64,000 bases of DNA from Fibrobacterota bacterium (GCA_028287465.1 JAQBPO010000023.1:29788-93787), one strand, 5' to 3'; positions 17,294 to 27,052 are shown, counted from the first letter of the stretch. The notes: a model not told the origin generated them from the sequence alone. Numbers and translations are program-made.

Positions 17294-18214
17294 TCATTTC
17301 CGTCCCTCTCCCAGGATATCCAGGGAAATGTCCAGGGCCTTCACGCTATGGGTCAAGGCGCCTACCGAGATGAAATCCAATCCGAACTCCCGGATCCGCT
17401 TCGCGCGCGCTAGGTCCATGTTCCCGCTGGCTTCCAGCTTGATGCGCGGCGCGCCCGCCCTCGCGATATCCACGGCTTCCCGCAGGGTCTCGTCGTCCAT
17501 GTTGTCCAGAAGGATGATGTCGACGGAGGAGTCGAGCAGGGAGCGGAGTTCGTCGAGGGTGCGCACTTCCGCTTCAACCGTATAGGTTCCGGCATATCGC
17601 GCGAGAACCTTGTCGACCGCGGCGCGCACGGAACCGCAGGCTTCCGCATGGTTGTCCTTGATCAGGACCATGTCGTAGAGGCCCATGCGATGGTTGGTCC
17701 CCCCTCCTACCGCGACGGCGTATTTGTCCAGGGCCCGGTATCCCGGCATCGTCTTCCGGGTATCCAGGATGCGGGTATTGCCGCCTTCCAGGGCCCGGGC
17801 GTATTCGCGCGCCACCGTGGCGATTCCTGAGAGCCTCTGGAGGAAATTGAGCAGGATCCGCTCGCATACCAACATGGCCTGCATGGATCCGTGAAGGGTC
17901 ATGAGGACGTCGCCGGATTCCACGTCCGCGCCTTCCGCGCACCGGAGTTCGATGGAGGGATGGAACCCGCGATGCCGGAATACCCTTTCCACCAGGGGCA
18001 GCCCCGCGATCACTCCGGATTGCTTGCACAGGAGATGGGCCCGGCCTACGGCGGACTCCTCGATGGTGGCGATGGACGTGATGTCCCCATGGCCCTCGTC
18101 CTCGGAAAAGGCCCAGGGCAGGAGGCGGTCGAACGCCTCGGAAGGGAAGGCGGGCAGGGAATTGGCGGTTGTTGCTGGCATTGCAGGACAAGGTAAAATT
18201 ATGTGCGGTTCCAT
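17294..18214 (-). CDS. nadC: Nicotinate-nucleotide pyrophosphorylase (quinolinate phosphoribosyltransferase)
   Basis: 306 residues. EDEGHGDITS near residue 40, LNFLQRLSGIAT, RILDTRKTMPGYRALDKYAVAVGGGTNHR-type active-site block (Arg/Lys contacts to PRPP and quinolinate), and LEASGNMDLARAKRI plus DFISVGALTHSVKALDISLDI at the end. It forms nicotinate mononucleotide from quinolinate and PRPP in de novo NAD synthesis. The ATG at 18214 has no clear ribosome site; an internal ATG at 18181 is possible. It starts 14 nt after the stop of the small membrane protein gene, consistent with cotranscription. Confidence 0.95.
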   Translation of the reverse strand: MEPHIILPCPAMPATTANSLPAFPSEAFDRLLPWAFSEDEGHGDITSIATIEESAVGRAHLLCKQSGVIAGLPLVERVFRHRGFHPSIELRCAEGADVESGDVLMTLHGSMQAMLVCERILLNFLQRLSGIATVAREYARALEGGNTRILDTRKTMPGYRALDKYAVAVGGGTNHRMGLYDMVLIKDNHAEACGSVRAAVDKVLARYAGTYTVEAEVRTLDELRSLLDSSVDIILLDNMDDETLREAVDIARAGAPRIKLEASGNMDLARAKRIREFGLDFISVGALTHSVKALDISLDILGEGRK

Positions 18215-18228
18215 CCAAAACCGGTCAA

Positions 18229-18717
18229 TCAGGCCGGGACGTCCCCTGAAGGCCCGTCTTCCTCCGCGTCCGGCCTCGAAAAGGCTGAAAGGGTGATTCC
18301 GGCCTCGCCCCCGCGGCGGAGGATTTCCTCATCGAAGGCCTCATCGAAGATATCGTGCATACGATACGTCCTGCCGGCGCGGGTTTCGAATTCCACGAAG
18401 GGGTAGAATTCCGGATAGGAGGTCAGGAAACCCTTCCGCTCCTCCCTTTCCTCCACCCTGCGTATCTCGGCGATATCGTCGAGCTTCAATTCCAGTTCGT
18501 AGGTCTCGAGCACGTTCTCGGAAAAACGGATCGCCTGTCCCGTGATCTCGATGCGCAGGTCCCATCGCGGGGCATAGTAAAGGATGATCGCGGCCAAGGG
18601 AAGGAATACACCCCCCGCCAGGAGGTTCTGGGTGGCCAACAACATGCCGCACAGCAGGAAAACGCCGCCCATGACGTAGCGGGAAAAGGTCCGGCTCTTA
18701 CGGGGTTTGTGCAGCAT
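18229..18717 (-). CDS. Hypothetical PH-domain-like membrane protein
   Basis: 162 residues, not a family I can name with certainty. A basic N-terminus is followed by two close hydrophobic segments (about 14-30 and 33-48, VFLLCGMLLATQNLLAGG and VFLPLAAIILYY), then a soluble domain with the strand pattern of bacterial PH-like (bPH) proteins: DLRIEITGQAIRFSEN, ELELKLDDIAEIRRVEER, PFVEFETRAGRTYRM, and an acidic tail. Likely inner-membrane with a cytoplasmic domain. It lies between the PBP1-linked lipoprotein gene (43 nt) and nadC. Role unknown. Confidence 0.75.
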   Translation of the reverse strand: MLHKPRKSRTFSRYVMGGVFLLCGMLLATQNLLAGGVFLPLAAIILYYAPRWDLRIEITGQAIRFSENVLETYELELKLDDIAEIRRVEEREERKGFLTSYPEFYPFVEFETRAGRTYRMHDIFDEAFDEEILRRGGEAGITLSAFSRPDAEEDGPSGDVPA

Positions 18718-18759
18718 GCCTGGCGGCTCCCATACGGTTCTTACGGGGGCCCGCGGCCG

Positions 18760-20037
18760 TCACGGCTTCAATTTCTTCAGCTCGCCTTCGACCATCTCGC
18801 GGTTCTTGCGGACCTTTTGGGAGACCGGGAGCTCGGGAAAATAGAACAGGCAGCTGTCGAGGTCCGCCGCCGTGCGCTTCAATAGGTTGCGCTTGTCCGC
18901 CTCGGCGGCGGCCTTCTTGAAGTCCTTGAAGGAATTGGCGGCCGACCGGCGCTTATCCTCGCAGAACCTGTCCCCGATGGCGGCCTTCTTGTCCTTGACC
19001 CAGGATTGTTCCGGGCCCCCTTTCTCAAGGGACTTGAGGGCGGCGACGTATTTGCCTTTGGAAGCCAGGGAATCCGCTTCGGCCGCGATGGCGGCCGCAT
19101 CGGGTCCGGGCGGGGCCGTCGCGGCCTGGGCCGCGGGCTCCTTGGCGGTTTCGCTCGGAGGGGGCACCGTCCCGGCCGCCGCCGCCGCCGCTTGGGCCTG
19201 TTGGGCTTGCGGGGTGACGCGCCCGGCCCGCTTGTCCTTTTCCCAGGACCGGTTAGCGAGCTTCTTCAACTCCCTTTGCAGCTTCACGTCCGTGACCGTT
19301 TCCAGGAGCGCCTTGACCTGCTTGCTCACCTCTTCATGCCCGATGTCCGACATGTAGGTGTCGTTCACCTCTTTGAGCCTCTTCTTGGTGGAGTCCGGAA
19401 GCGAGGATTGCAGCGCATCGGAAAGGATGAGCCCCCATTGCGCCTCTTCCATGGCGAAGTTCACCGCGACCTTGCTTTGGGTTATCTCTTTCCAGCGGAT
19501 GCGCGCCCTTTCCCAATCGCCTTCCTTCGCGGCCTTGTCCCCTGCCTCGGCCGCGGAGAGGATCACGTCCTGCAGGGAAAGCTTATCCTCATTGGTGACC
19601 ACGAATACCCGCTCGCCATTCTCCTTGGCCTTGAGGCCGCCGTGGCGCAGGATCGCCTCCAGGCGATCATAGGCGGATCGGCTCTTGTTGAGGGTATTCT
19701 TGTCCAGGTTTTTCGCATCGGGGTTCGCGAGAAGCAACATGCGGTATCCCAGCAGGATATCCAGGATGAGCTGATCCTCGTCGGTCTTGATCCCCTTGGC
19801 CAGGCTGGCCAGGTCGCCGCCTTCATCGATGCGGACGGATGGGTTCCCCGCTTGCGCACCGCCCGGGGCCTGCTGGGCCTTCTTCCCCGTGGATCCGCAG
19901 CCCGAGAGCCCAGCCGCCGAAATCCCCATCAGGAGGGCGAGGGACAAGCCGGCCAACCTTCCGCTCAAGCCGCGTTGCGCGCCGGTTACCGCGCCCTTCG
20001 AAAGCGTATCGCCCATGATAACCATTGCGCTCCTCAT
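18760..20037 (-). CDS. Lipoprotein coupled to PBP1, with helical/TPR-like repeats
   Basis: 425 residues from the ATG at 20037 that overlaps the PBP stop (ATGA); an ATG at 20025 with AGGAG 4 nt upstream is the likelier translation start. Lipobox LSGC (Cys about residue 47 in the long form). The mature part is mainly helical and charged, with an Ala/Pro/Gln-rich linker (about 275-320) separating two halves. The second half (AAEADSLASKGKYVAALKSLEKG) looks TPR-like. The position directly behind a bifunctional penicillin-binding protein suggests an outer-membrane activator in the manner of LpoA/LpoB, although no sequence similarity to these is visible. That role is inference from context. Confidence 0.8.
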   Translation of the reverse strand: MRSAMVIMGDTLSKGAVTGAQRGLSGRLAGLSLALLMGISAAGLSGCGSTGKKAQQAPGGAQAGNPSVRIDEGGDLASLAKGIKTDEDQLILDILLGYRMLLLANPDAKNLDKNTLNKSRSAYDRLEAILRHGGLKAKENGERVFVVTNEDKLSLQDVILSAAEAGDKAAKEGDWERARIRWKEITQSKVAVNFAMEEAQWGLILSDALQSSLPDSTKKRLKEVNDTYMSDIGHEEVSKQVKALLETVTDVKLQRELKKLANRSWEKDKRAGRVTPQAQQAQAAAAAAGTVPPPSETAKEPAAQAATAPPGPDAAAIAAEADSLASKGKYVAALKSLEKGGPEQSWVKDKKAAIGDRFCEDKRRSAANSFKDFKKAAAEADKRNLLKRTAADLDSCLFYFPELPVSQKVRKNREMVEGELKKLKP

Positions 20038-23000
20038 TCCTCGCGGATCAGAACCGTTGTGTAGATGGCCGGATCAGGTTCCGCCGCGCCCGCCAATTCA
20101 TCGGATAAATCCTCGGTATAGCCGCCCTGGGCCTGCAATGCCTGTTGATCGGACTGCTGGATGGGGAGGCCCGTGCGCTTGGAGACCGTGAACTTCGCGT
20201 ATTTCTCGGCCTGGAAGATGGGCGCCTGCCCCGAAGTCTGGATGTCCAGATCCAGCATATCGATCCGGTCCGCGAAGGCATCGATCTCGGCCACGGCCCT
20301 GGCTTCCGCGATCCAGGCGGGTATGGCTACGGAACTTCCCGTGCCTTTGAAGCCCTTGCGCAACATGGAGATATTATCGTCGAAGCCAACGTAGTTCCCG
20401 ATTGCGAAACCGCTTTGGCTGTCGAACCCTTTGTTCTGGCCTTTGGGCGCGGAGACGAATCCCAGGAAGGCGCCGTTGCGGTAGTCGTTGGTGGTTCCGG
20501 TCTTGCCGTAGGCGGGCAGGGGCAGCTCCGGTCCGCCCTTTTCGCCCATCGGGACCTTGAGCTCCCGGCCGATCTGCTGGCCGGTGCCCCCCTTGACCAC
20601 CGATCCCAGGATGGCCTCGATGCCGAAACGGGTGCGTTCGGTGATGACCCGATCGCGATCGAGATAGTCCTCGAAGATGACGGTGCCGTCGTGGAGGCAG
20701 ATTTTCTCGATGAAAAGCTGGGGCTCGCCGAACTTGGTCTTGTACGTATAGCCGTCCTTCAATGCCTGGTAGGCGTTCACCGCCTCGCCGAGGGTGATTA
20801 CGTTGACTCCCAAGGGATAGGATATCACAGGATCCAGGGGCGAGGTAAGGCCCAGCTTGCGGCTGAACTTCACGATGTACCGCAAGGCGGCCAAAGCGCG
20901 GAAATCCTGGGAGGCGTAGAGGTTCTCCTTGGTGTACCCGGGAGGGGCGTCGCCGCCGCGCGCATCCAGCTTTGCCGCCAGGCGCTTGATGGTTCCCACG
21001 CCCACCTCGCCTTCGACCAGGACCGAATCCCCAGCGAGCCAGGGATCGGGTTCGCCGATGGGGGTCCAATTGCTGTCCGGGTGCCCGGCGAATACGCCGA
21101 TCATGCCGCCGGTATTGTGGCGCGCCATGGTGAATTGCTGGTTCCCGTTGGCCCGGTTCTCCCAATTGCGCGCCTCGATGCTGTAGGCGAGGAAGTTCCG
21201 TCCCAGGATGCGGAACCGAAGCTGATCCTCTTTTTCCCCCGATCCCGCGTATTTTTGCTGCTCTTTGCCGTACCCGATGCCGTACGGCAGGCTCTTGAAC
21301 GCCTCCGCTTCGGCCACCTTGCCTTCGAAAGTGAGGTCGATGGCGAGATCGTTGGTCTCTTTCTGGTAGAGCAGCTCGCGGGCGCGATCCTGATTCAGGA
21401 CCAGGCCAAGGGTGTCGCGAACGTAGATCTCGAACTCCCCTTGCATGTTGAAATTCTCGGGCGCGAAACCGGTCTCCCGGCCGATTTCCCAGAAACGCGC
21501 GAATGGGGTCTTGTCGAAAAGATGGAACAGCAGGTAGATGCTGGCCACGTTCTCCGACCTTCGGCCGGCCCAGGCCATGCTCACGGTATCCTCGGGCGCG
21601 TGGTCCGGCTTGGGGAAATAGAACACGCTGCCCATGCGGAACAGCTGCCGGAAATTGGGCAGGGCGTCCAAGGGTTTCCATCCGAGCTCCAAAGCCGCGG
21701 CATAGACCAGGGGCTTGAATGCGGAGCCGAATTGGCGGCGGGCCTGGTTCACGCGATCGTAGCCGGTATTCTCGAAGCCGCCCACGTTGGCCAGCACCTT
21801 CCCTTCATGGAGGATCTGCGCCCCGCCCTGGATGTCCGGGCGTTGGGCGATCTCCAGTTCGGGAGCCTCGGCGGCCTTTCCGTCGCTCTTGCCCGCGGCG
21901 CCTCCCCCCTGGAACCTATACGGAACGGCGCACAGGATCCGTTGCCCGGGCGAGAAGTGGCTGCGCAACACTTCGGCGCGCATGGCGACCGAAGGCAGAT
22001 CCGCCGACCCCGTCTCGTGCATGTTCCAATTGCGCAGGAACTTTTCGATGGCCGGAGCGGAGATGGCGGCGCGCGCGGACCCGAAACCCACCTCGATGGG
22101 CTGCAGGGACCCGTCCTTCTTGGGCGCGGGAGAGGTGAGGATGCGGCCCGTGTAGAAGGCCCCGGGGGCGAAGCTGCTCACCAGGCTTTCCTGGGAATCC
22201 TTGGGCGCATGGTACCCGCGGAGGATCAGGTCCAGGCGGGACAGGTTGGAGTAGGTCGCGTACTCCGTCGCGCGTTGGATGTTGGCGTCCAGGGTGGTGT
22301 AGATCTGCAGCCCATCGGTCATGAAGTCGGTCACGTCGTACTTGTCCAGGACCGCCTGCATCGCGGGCGACTCCAGCAGGCGCTTGGCCTTTACCATGTT
22401 GGTCGAGAGCGAGAAACGGAAGGCGCCGCGGCGGAATTCGAGCTTCTGGTGCGAGGCCTCGGCGTATTTCTCCTTGGAGATCTTGCCGTCCCTGTAGAGC
22501 TGCTTGAGCACGTAGCCCACGCGGTATTGGGCCCGTCGCAGGGCTGCGTCCTTTTTCTCCTGGGTCTCCTGGATGAAGGGATTGTACTGGTTGGGGCCCT
22601 TGACGGAACCCGCGATGAAGGCGCATTCCAGGAGGTTGAGGTTGGCGAGGTCCTTGTTGAAGAAATAGCGTGCGGCGATGCGGACGCCATGGCCGTTGCC
22701 GGAGACGTAGAACTGGTTGAGGTAGAACTCCAGGATTTCCTGCTTGGTGAAATGCTTCTCCAGCCGGAAGGCGTTGATCAGTTCCTTGAACTTGCCGACC
22801 AGGGTGCGCGGCCGTTTGAAAAGGTTCTTGGCGGTCTGCTGGGTAAGGGTGCTGCCGCCCCGCTTCAGGCTCATGGACTTGACGTTGTCGAGCATGGCAT
22901 AGGCCATGGCCTTCGGGTCCACGCCCCCATGCTGGAAGAAATTGTGGTCCTCGGCCGCGACCAGGGCCTCGATGATGGTCTTGGGGATGGAGTCGTAGGG

Positions 23001-23231
23001 GACGTAATCCCGGTGCTGGCCTTCGAAGAAGGTCCCCACCTTGGTTTTGCCGTCCGAATAATAGACCGTGCTCTCCTTGGAGAGGATCTGCATGATCCCG
23101 GCCCGGGTGAAGGTATTGTTCGGGTTCTGGTGGATGGAGACGGCGAAAACGCCCAGGGCGCCCAAGGCGAAGACCGACCCCGTAAGGACCGTCCCCAGGA
23201 TCACCCATTTCAATCTGGTCAGGAAGCTCAT
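20034..23231 (-). CDS. Bifunctional class A penicillin-binding protein (PBP1 type)
   Basis: 1065 residues from the ATG at 23231, chosen because CAAGG lies 7 nt upstream; the frame extends further but without a better site. Order: short cytoplasmic tail, transmembrane helix (about 8-30), glycosyltransferase GT51 domain with the catalytic Glu in AAEDHNFFQHGGVDP (about residue 94) and GGSTLTQQTAKNLF, then the transpeptidase domain with SAFK (Ser about 503), SEN in GRRSENVAS and KTGTT (about 909). It polymerises and cross-links peptidoglycan in the periplasm. At 1065 residues it is longer than E. coli PBP1A (about 850), with extra sequence between SxxK and KTG. The exact subtype is unsettled. Confidence 0.94.
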   Translation of the reverse strand: MSFLTRLKWVILGTVLTGSVFALGALGVFAVSIHQNPNNTFTRAGIMQILSKESTVYYSDGKTKVGTFFEGQHRDYVPYDSIPKTIIEALVAAEDHNFFQHGGVDPKAMAYAMLDNVKSMSLKRGGSTLTQQTAKNLFKRPRTLVGKFKELINAFRLEKHFTKQEILEFYLNQFYVSGNGHGVRIAARYFFNKDLANLNLLECAFIAGSVKGPNQYNPFIQETQEKKDAALRRAQYRVGYVLKQLYRDGKISKEKYAEASHQKLEFRRGAFRFSLSTNMVKAKRLLESPAMQAVLDKYDVTDFMTDGLQIYTTLDANIQRATEYATYSNLSRLDLILRGYHAPKDSQESLVSSFAPGAFYTGRILTSPAPKKDGSLQPIEVGFGSARAAISAPAIEKFLRNWNMHETGSADLPSVAMRAEVLRSHFSPGQRILCAVPYRFQGGGAAGKSDGKAAEAPELEIAQRPDIQGGAQILHEGKVLANVGGFENTGYDRVNQARRQFGSAFKPLVYAAALELGWKPLDALPNFRQLFRMGSVFYFPKPDHAPEDTVSMAWAGRRSENVASIYLLFHLFDKTPFARFWEIGRETGFAPENFNMQGEFEIYVRDTLGLVLNQDRARELLYQKETNDLAIDLTFEGKVAEAEAFKSLPYGIGYGKEQQKYAGSGEKEDQLRFRILGRNFLAYSIEARNWENRANGNQQFTMARHNTGGMIGVFAGHPDSNWTPIGEPDPWLAGDSVLVEGEVGVGTIKRLAAKLDARGGDAPPGYTKENLYASQDFRALAALRYIVKFSRKLGLTSPLDPVISYPLGVNVITLGEAVNAYQALKDGYTYKTKFGEPQLFIEKICLHDGTVIFEDYLDRDRVITERTRFGIEAILGSVVKGGTGQQIGRELKVPMGEKGGPELPLPAYGKTGTTNDYRNGAFLGFVSAPKGQNKGFDSQSGFAIGNYVGFDDNISMLRKGFKGTGSSVAIPAWIAEARAVAEIDAFADRIDMLDLDIQTSGQAPIFQAEKYAKFTVSKRTGLPIQQSDQQALQAQGGYTEDLSDELAGAAEPDPAIYTTVLIREE

Positions 23232-23438
23232 GCGATTGCCTTGAAATAGTAGTTTATAGCAATTCGATGAGGCACGGGCCATGGCGTCCGGTTCCGGATT
23301 TCCCCTATCCTACCCGCCCCGATCCGGCGCATCCGGTCCGGCTTTAAGCCTGCCCTCCGTTTAACTATAATTTCCGGCTTCCAAGTACGGCCTCAGGTGG
23401 CTTCCGCGGCATCCCTTACGGGCGGCATCGGACCCCAT

Positions 23439-23525
23439 GGAGAGGTGGCCGAGTGGCTTAAGGCGACGGTTTGCTAAATCGTTGTACTGTTACAGGTACC
23501 GGGGGTTCGAATCCCCCCTTCTCCG
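23439..23525 (+). tRNA. tRNA-Ser (GCT anticodon)
   Basis: Acceptor GGAGAGG pairs with CTTCTCC, the anticodon loop TTGCTAA carries GCT, a long class II variable arm (GTACTG..CAGGTAC) is present, and the T-arm is GGGGG-TTCGAAT-CCCCC. CCA is not encoded. It lies 85 nt ahead of gltX. Confidence 0.96.
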
Positions 23526-23609
23526 CCGTACTTGGGTAATTTTCCTGCAGCTTCCGGAACGGCAGCCGACAAAGCAGAACACCCTACTTACCCAGAATCG
23601 GAATCGCCC

Positions 23610-25097
23610 ATGTCCTCGCCTCCCCGCGCCCGCGTCCGCTTCGCCCCCAGCCCCACCGGGTATCTGCACGTGGGAGGCGCCCGCACCGCCCTTTTCAATT
23701 GGCTTTTCGCCAAGCATATCGGAGGGGACTTCCTCCTCCGAATCGAGGATACGGATCAGACCCGTTACGATGAAAAGGCCCTGGTCGAGCTGATCGCGGA
23801 CCTGAAATGGCTGGGGCTCAATTGGGTGGAGGGCCCGGAAGTGGGCGGACCCCACGCTCCCTACTTCCAGTCCCAGCGTCTTCCCCTCTATCAGGAGCAT
23901 GCGGCCAAACTGGTCGAAGGCGGCCATGCCTACCCCTGCTTCTGCACGACCGAGCGCCTGGACGAGCTGCGCGAGACCCAGAAGCGCAATAACCTCCCGA
24001 CGAGCTACGACCGCCTCTGCCGCAATATCCCCGCCGAGACCGCCAAACAGCGCGTGGCCGCGGGCGAGAAGCACACCGTCCGCCTGAAGGTTCCTTTCCA
24101 TGGGGACACGGTCTTCAAGGATTTCCTGCGCGGCACAATCACTTACCAGAACCGCATCCTGGACGATCTGGTCCTGCTCAAGACCGATCGCTTTCCGACC
24201 TACCACCTGGCGAACGTGGTGGACGATCATTACATGGAGATCACCCACGTGCTCCGCGGGGACGAGTGGATCCCGAGCACGCCGCGCCATGTCCTCCTGT
24301 ATCAGGCCTTCGGTTGGGAACCGCCGACCTTCGTGCACCTTCCAGTCATCCTGGGCCCGGACGGCGGCAAGCTCAGCAAGCGCAAGGGCGCGGCCTCGGT
24401 CGGCGACTACCGAAACCTCGGCTACCTGCCCGAGACCTTGATCAATTTCCTCGCCCTGCTCGGCTGGAACCCGGGCGGCGACGAGGAATACATGGAACGG
24501 GACCGCCTGGCGGAAATGTTCACCTTGGAGAAAATCAACTCCAAGAGCGCCGTCTTCGACGAGAAGAAGCTTGAGTGGCTCAATGGCCAGTATTTCCTGC
24601 GCCGGGACGTGGACTATTTCTTCCCGCTGGTGAAGCCCCTTTGGGTTGCCGCCGGGGTGGACGGGAACGCCTTTCCGGAAAGCTATTTCCGCACCGCCAT
24701 CGGCCTCCTCAAGGACCGCTCCAAACGCCTGCCGGACTTCGTCACCTACGGCATGTTTTTCTTCAAGGAGCCGGAAACCTACGACGAAAAATCGGCCAAG
24801 AAGTATTTCGGGCAGGGCGCCGACGGCCTTCTGCAGAACCTGCATGACGCCATTTCCGCCCTCCCGGATTTCCAGATCACCGGCCTGGAAGCCCTTTACA
24901 AGGAGACCGCGGAAAAGCTCGGGCTCAAGGGAGGCGATCTCATCCATCCCACCCGGCTCGCCATTTCCGGGATCCCCTTCGGTCCCGGCCTATTCGAATT
25001 GATGGCGGCCTTGGGCAGGGAAACGGTGCTTCGCCGGCTGCTCGCGGCCATAGCGGCCGTGAAGAGCGGGCAGATCAAGACGGCCGTGACGGTTTGA
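23610..25097 (+). CDS. gltX: Glutamyl-tRNA synthetase
   Basis: 495 residues from the ATG at 23610, which places the class I HIGH-like motif (FAPSPTGYLHVGGARTALFN) at the usual N-terminal position; the frame is open 26 codons further upstream. The second signature is KLSKRKGA near residue 255. LLRIEDTDQTR and GDEWIPSTPRHVLLYQAFG are family blocks, and the C-terminal helical half binds the anticodon. It charges tRNA-Glu and possibly tRNA-Gln. It directly follows tRNA-Ser. Confidence 0.96.
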   Translation: MSSPPRARVRFAPSPTGYLHVGGARTALFNWLFAKHIGGDFLLRIEDTDQTRYDEKALVELIADLKWLGLNWVEGPEVGGPHAPYFQSQRLPLYQEHAAKLVEGGHAYPCFCTTERLDELRETQKRNNLPTSYDRLCRNIPAETAKQRVAAGEKHTVRLKVPFHGDTVFKDFLRGTITYQNRILDDLVLLKTDRFPTYHLANVVDDHYMEITHVLRGDEWIPSTPRHVLLYQAFGWEPPTFVHLPVILGPDGGKLSKRKGAASVGDYRNLGYLPETLINFLALLGWNPGGDEEYMERDRLAEMFTLEKINSKSAVFDEKKLEWLNGQYFLRRDVDYFFPLVKPLWVAAGVDGNAFPESYFRTAIGLLKDRSKRLPDFVTYGMFFFKEPETYDEKSAKKYFGQGADGLLQNLHDAISALPDFQITGLEALYKETAEKLGLKGGDLIHPTRLAISGIPFGPGLFELMAALGRETVLRRLLAAIAAVKSGQIKTAVTV

Positions 25098-25143
25098 CCG
25101 CGGAACGGGATTAGTACGGCGGCATAAGCCGGGAAAGGCAGCC

Positions 25144-26253
25144 ATGTCCCCTGTGGATACAACCGGCCGAAAGCGGCCTACCGCCGGCCAGCGCCCTTCC
25201 GGCCCGCCCTTCGTCGATTTGCAGATCCGCATGGCCCGAGGGCAGGATGCCTCCCCGGACGCGCGTCTCCCGGCCCTGAACAACAAGACCGCCAAGATCC
25301 ATCGCCTGGTGCGCCTCCTCCAGGACCACACCGAGGGCCTGGGCATCCGTCACATCTCCGCCATGCTGGGAGTGGATGAGCGTACGGTCAAGCGCTACCT
25401 GTCCGATTTGCGCCGCCTCAAGTTCGAGGTCGTGCAGGATCGCAAGGGATCGGGGAGGAAATCCCTCTACCGGATCCAGGCCGCCGGTTCCCCCCCGGGC
25501 CACTTCCTGCCGGCGCTCAAAAAGATCCGCACCGAGCTCCATGCCGGCGGCAATCCCAAGTACACGGCCTTGATCAACCAATTGATGCGGTTCCTGGAGG
25601 ACAAGGAATCGGCCCAACGCGAGAATCCGGAAGAGGCGGCTCCCAACGCGGAGGCCTATCACATCGATCACGGCCCTTTCGCGGAAGCCAATCCTTCCCC
25701 GGGGATCCTGAAACTGCTTGAGTCGGCCATCGCCTCCCGCACCGCGGTGAAGGTCTCCTATTCGGGTTCCCATTCCGAGCCGAGCGAATTCCTGTTCTTC
25801 CCCTATGCCCTATGCCTGCGGGTCGGGACCCTCTACCTGATCGGCCGCCAAGGCGAGAACCAGGGCGCCTTCAAGAGCCTGTCCGTCAAGCGCATCCTCC
25901 GCGGCATCGCCACCCGGGACGTATTCACCCGAGACCCGTTCGATCCCGCGGAGTATTACAAGTTCACCTTCGGCCAATGGGCGCGCCAACTGAACGAGAA
26001 CCCGGAAACGGTCGTGCTCTCGGTGCGGGCTCCCTGGCTGGAGAAATACCTCTCCGAAAGCCATTTCAACCCGCCCGGACGGATCCTGAAAAAGGGCAAG
26101 GACGTGCAATTCGAGGTGAAAATGGTGGTCAAGCCGGATTTCGTGAACTGGGTCATGTCGCTCGCGCCGGACCTGATACCGGAAAAGCCGGAATCCCTTC
26201 GCAAGGAAGTGGCGGATAGATTGGGTCGAGCCCTCGAAGCGTTCAGCGCCTGA
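25144..26253 (+). CDS. HTH-WYL domain transcriptional regulator
   Basis: 369 residues. A winged helix at about 50-115 (KIHRLVRLLQDHTEGLGIRH, VDERTVKRYLSDLRRLKF) is followed by a WYL domain at about 195-260 (AVKVSYSGS, FFPYALCLRVGTLYLIGRQ, FKSLSVKRIL) and a C-terminal WCX-like extension (TVVLSVRAPWLEKYLSE). WYL proteins bind nucleic-acid or nucleotide ligands and control DNA-damage, defence or stress genes in other bacteria. Here no target operon is adjacent. AAAGG precedes the ATG. The 3' end overlaps the convergent hydrolase gene by 11 bp. Confidence 0.88.
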   Translation: MSPVDTTGRKRPTAGQRPSGPPFVDLQIRMARGQDASPDARLPALNNKTAKIHRLVRLLQDHTEGLGIRHISAMLGVDERTVKRYLSDLRRLKFEVVQDRKGSGRKSLYRIQAAGSPPGHFLPALKKIRTELHAGGNPKYTALINQLMRFLEDKESAQRENPEEAAPNAEAYHIDHGPFAEANPSPGILKLLESAIASRTAVKVSYSGSHSEPSEFLFFPYALCLRVGTLYLIGRQGENQGAFKSLSVKRILRGIATRDVFTRDPFDPAEYYKFTFGQWARQLNENPETVVLSVRAPWLEKYLSESHFNPPGRILKKGKDVQFEVKMVVKPDFVNWVMSLAPDLIPEKPESLRKEVADRLGRALEAFSA

Positions 26254-27052
26254 GAAGCGGCACGCGCCCCCGCGCATCGATTCCGCTTTGCGGTAGGCCC
26301 GCGGCGAGAATCAGGATCCCGTTCCCGCTAAGACGCATCCGGGCGACCGTTGAGCCGCCCAATCCCCGGGACCGTCCCGCGATAATGGTCGGCAATTCCG
26401 TGAGGTTCGCCGCCACCACCCGGTTGAACAGGAGCTTATGACCAAGATTATTGGTATGGATGCCGTCCCCGGAATTATAGATGGGAAGGTACTTGCCGTC
26501 CGCCGCTCCCAGGCTGTCGAAGAAATCCACCGTGCGCGGCGCGTATCGTTCCAGGACGCGCTTCCGGAAGGCCAAGATCTTCGCCCGTCCGGTCGAATCC
26601 AGGGCGGTGCGCGGCAGGGGCGTGGTGAACCAGATGCGGACCCCGGCCTTTTTCGCCAGGTTATTGAGGGAATCGTAATTGGCCTCGTATTCGGTGGCCG
26701 CGTAATTGTTGCCGATGTCATTGGCCGTCAAGGCGAACAGGATGACGTCCGGATGCAGGGAAAGCGCCTTGGTCATGTTGTGGGCGGTATCCGGCGCCGG
26801 CCTGTTCGAGGGGTGCTTGAAACCGGTCGGCATCAACTGGTAGGTGGTATACCCGCTCACGCCGAGATTGACCATTTTCCATCCGCCGCTCAGGGTGGGG
26901 AGGTATTTGGCGTATCGGCCCGCGAAGGAACTGTCATAGGTGGAGGCGCCTACCCCGGCCACGGTCGAAGAGCCCATGACGACCAGGGTATGTTGCGCAT
27001 TGACGATGGCGGCCGTTAAGAACAGGCCCGCCGCCAAAATGGACTTCAGCAT
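26243..27052 (-). CDS. Exported SGNH/GDSL hydrolase
   Basis: 269 residues with a signal peptide (MLKSILAAGLFLTAAIVNAQ). SGNH blocks: I, VVMGSSTVAGVG with the nucleophile Ser; II, NLGVSGYTTYQ with Gly; III, ALTANDIGNN with Asn; V, DGIHTNNLGHKLL with Asp and His. The fold fits esterases that deacetylate polysaccharides or lipids outside the cytoplasm. The C-terminal 40 residues after the catalytic domain (ARMRLSGNGILILAAGLPQS) look like the remains of a beta-rich sorting tail. Substrate unknown. Confidence 0.88.
   Translation of the reverse strand: MLKSILAAGLFLTAAIVNAQHTLVVMGSSTVAGVGASTYDSSFAGRYAKYLPTLSGGWKMVNLGVSGYTTYQLMPTGFKHPSNRPAPDTAHNMTKALSLHPDVILFALTANDIGNNYAATEYEANYDSLNNLAKKAGVRIWFTTPLPRTALDSTGRAKILAFRKRVLERYAPRTVDFFDSLGAADGKYLPIYNSGDGIHTNNLGHKLLFNRVVAANLTELPTIIAGRSRGLGGSTVARMRLSGNGILILAAGLPQSGIDARGRVPLLRR

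Noticed and set aside
20145..23249. A reading frame of more than 1000 codons on the plus strand opposite the PBP1 gene
   Set aside because: It is an antisense shadow of a GC-rich gene; the minus-strand product has all PBP motifs, while the plus-strand translation matches nothing and lacks a ribosome site.
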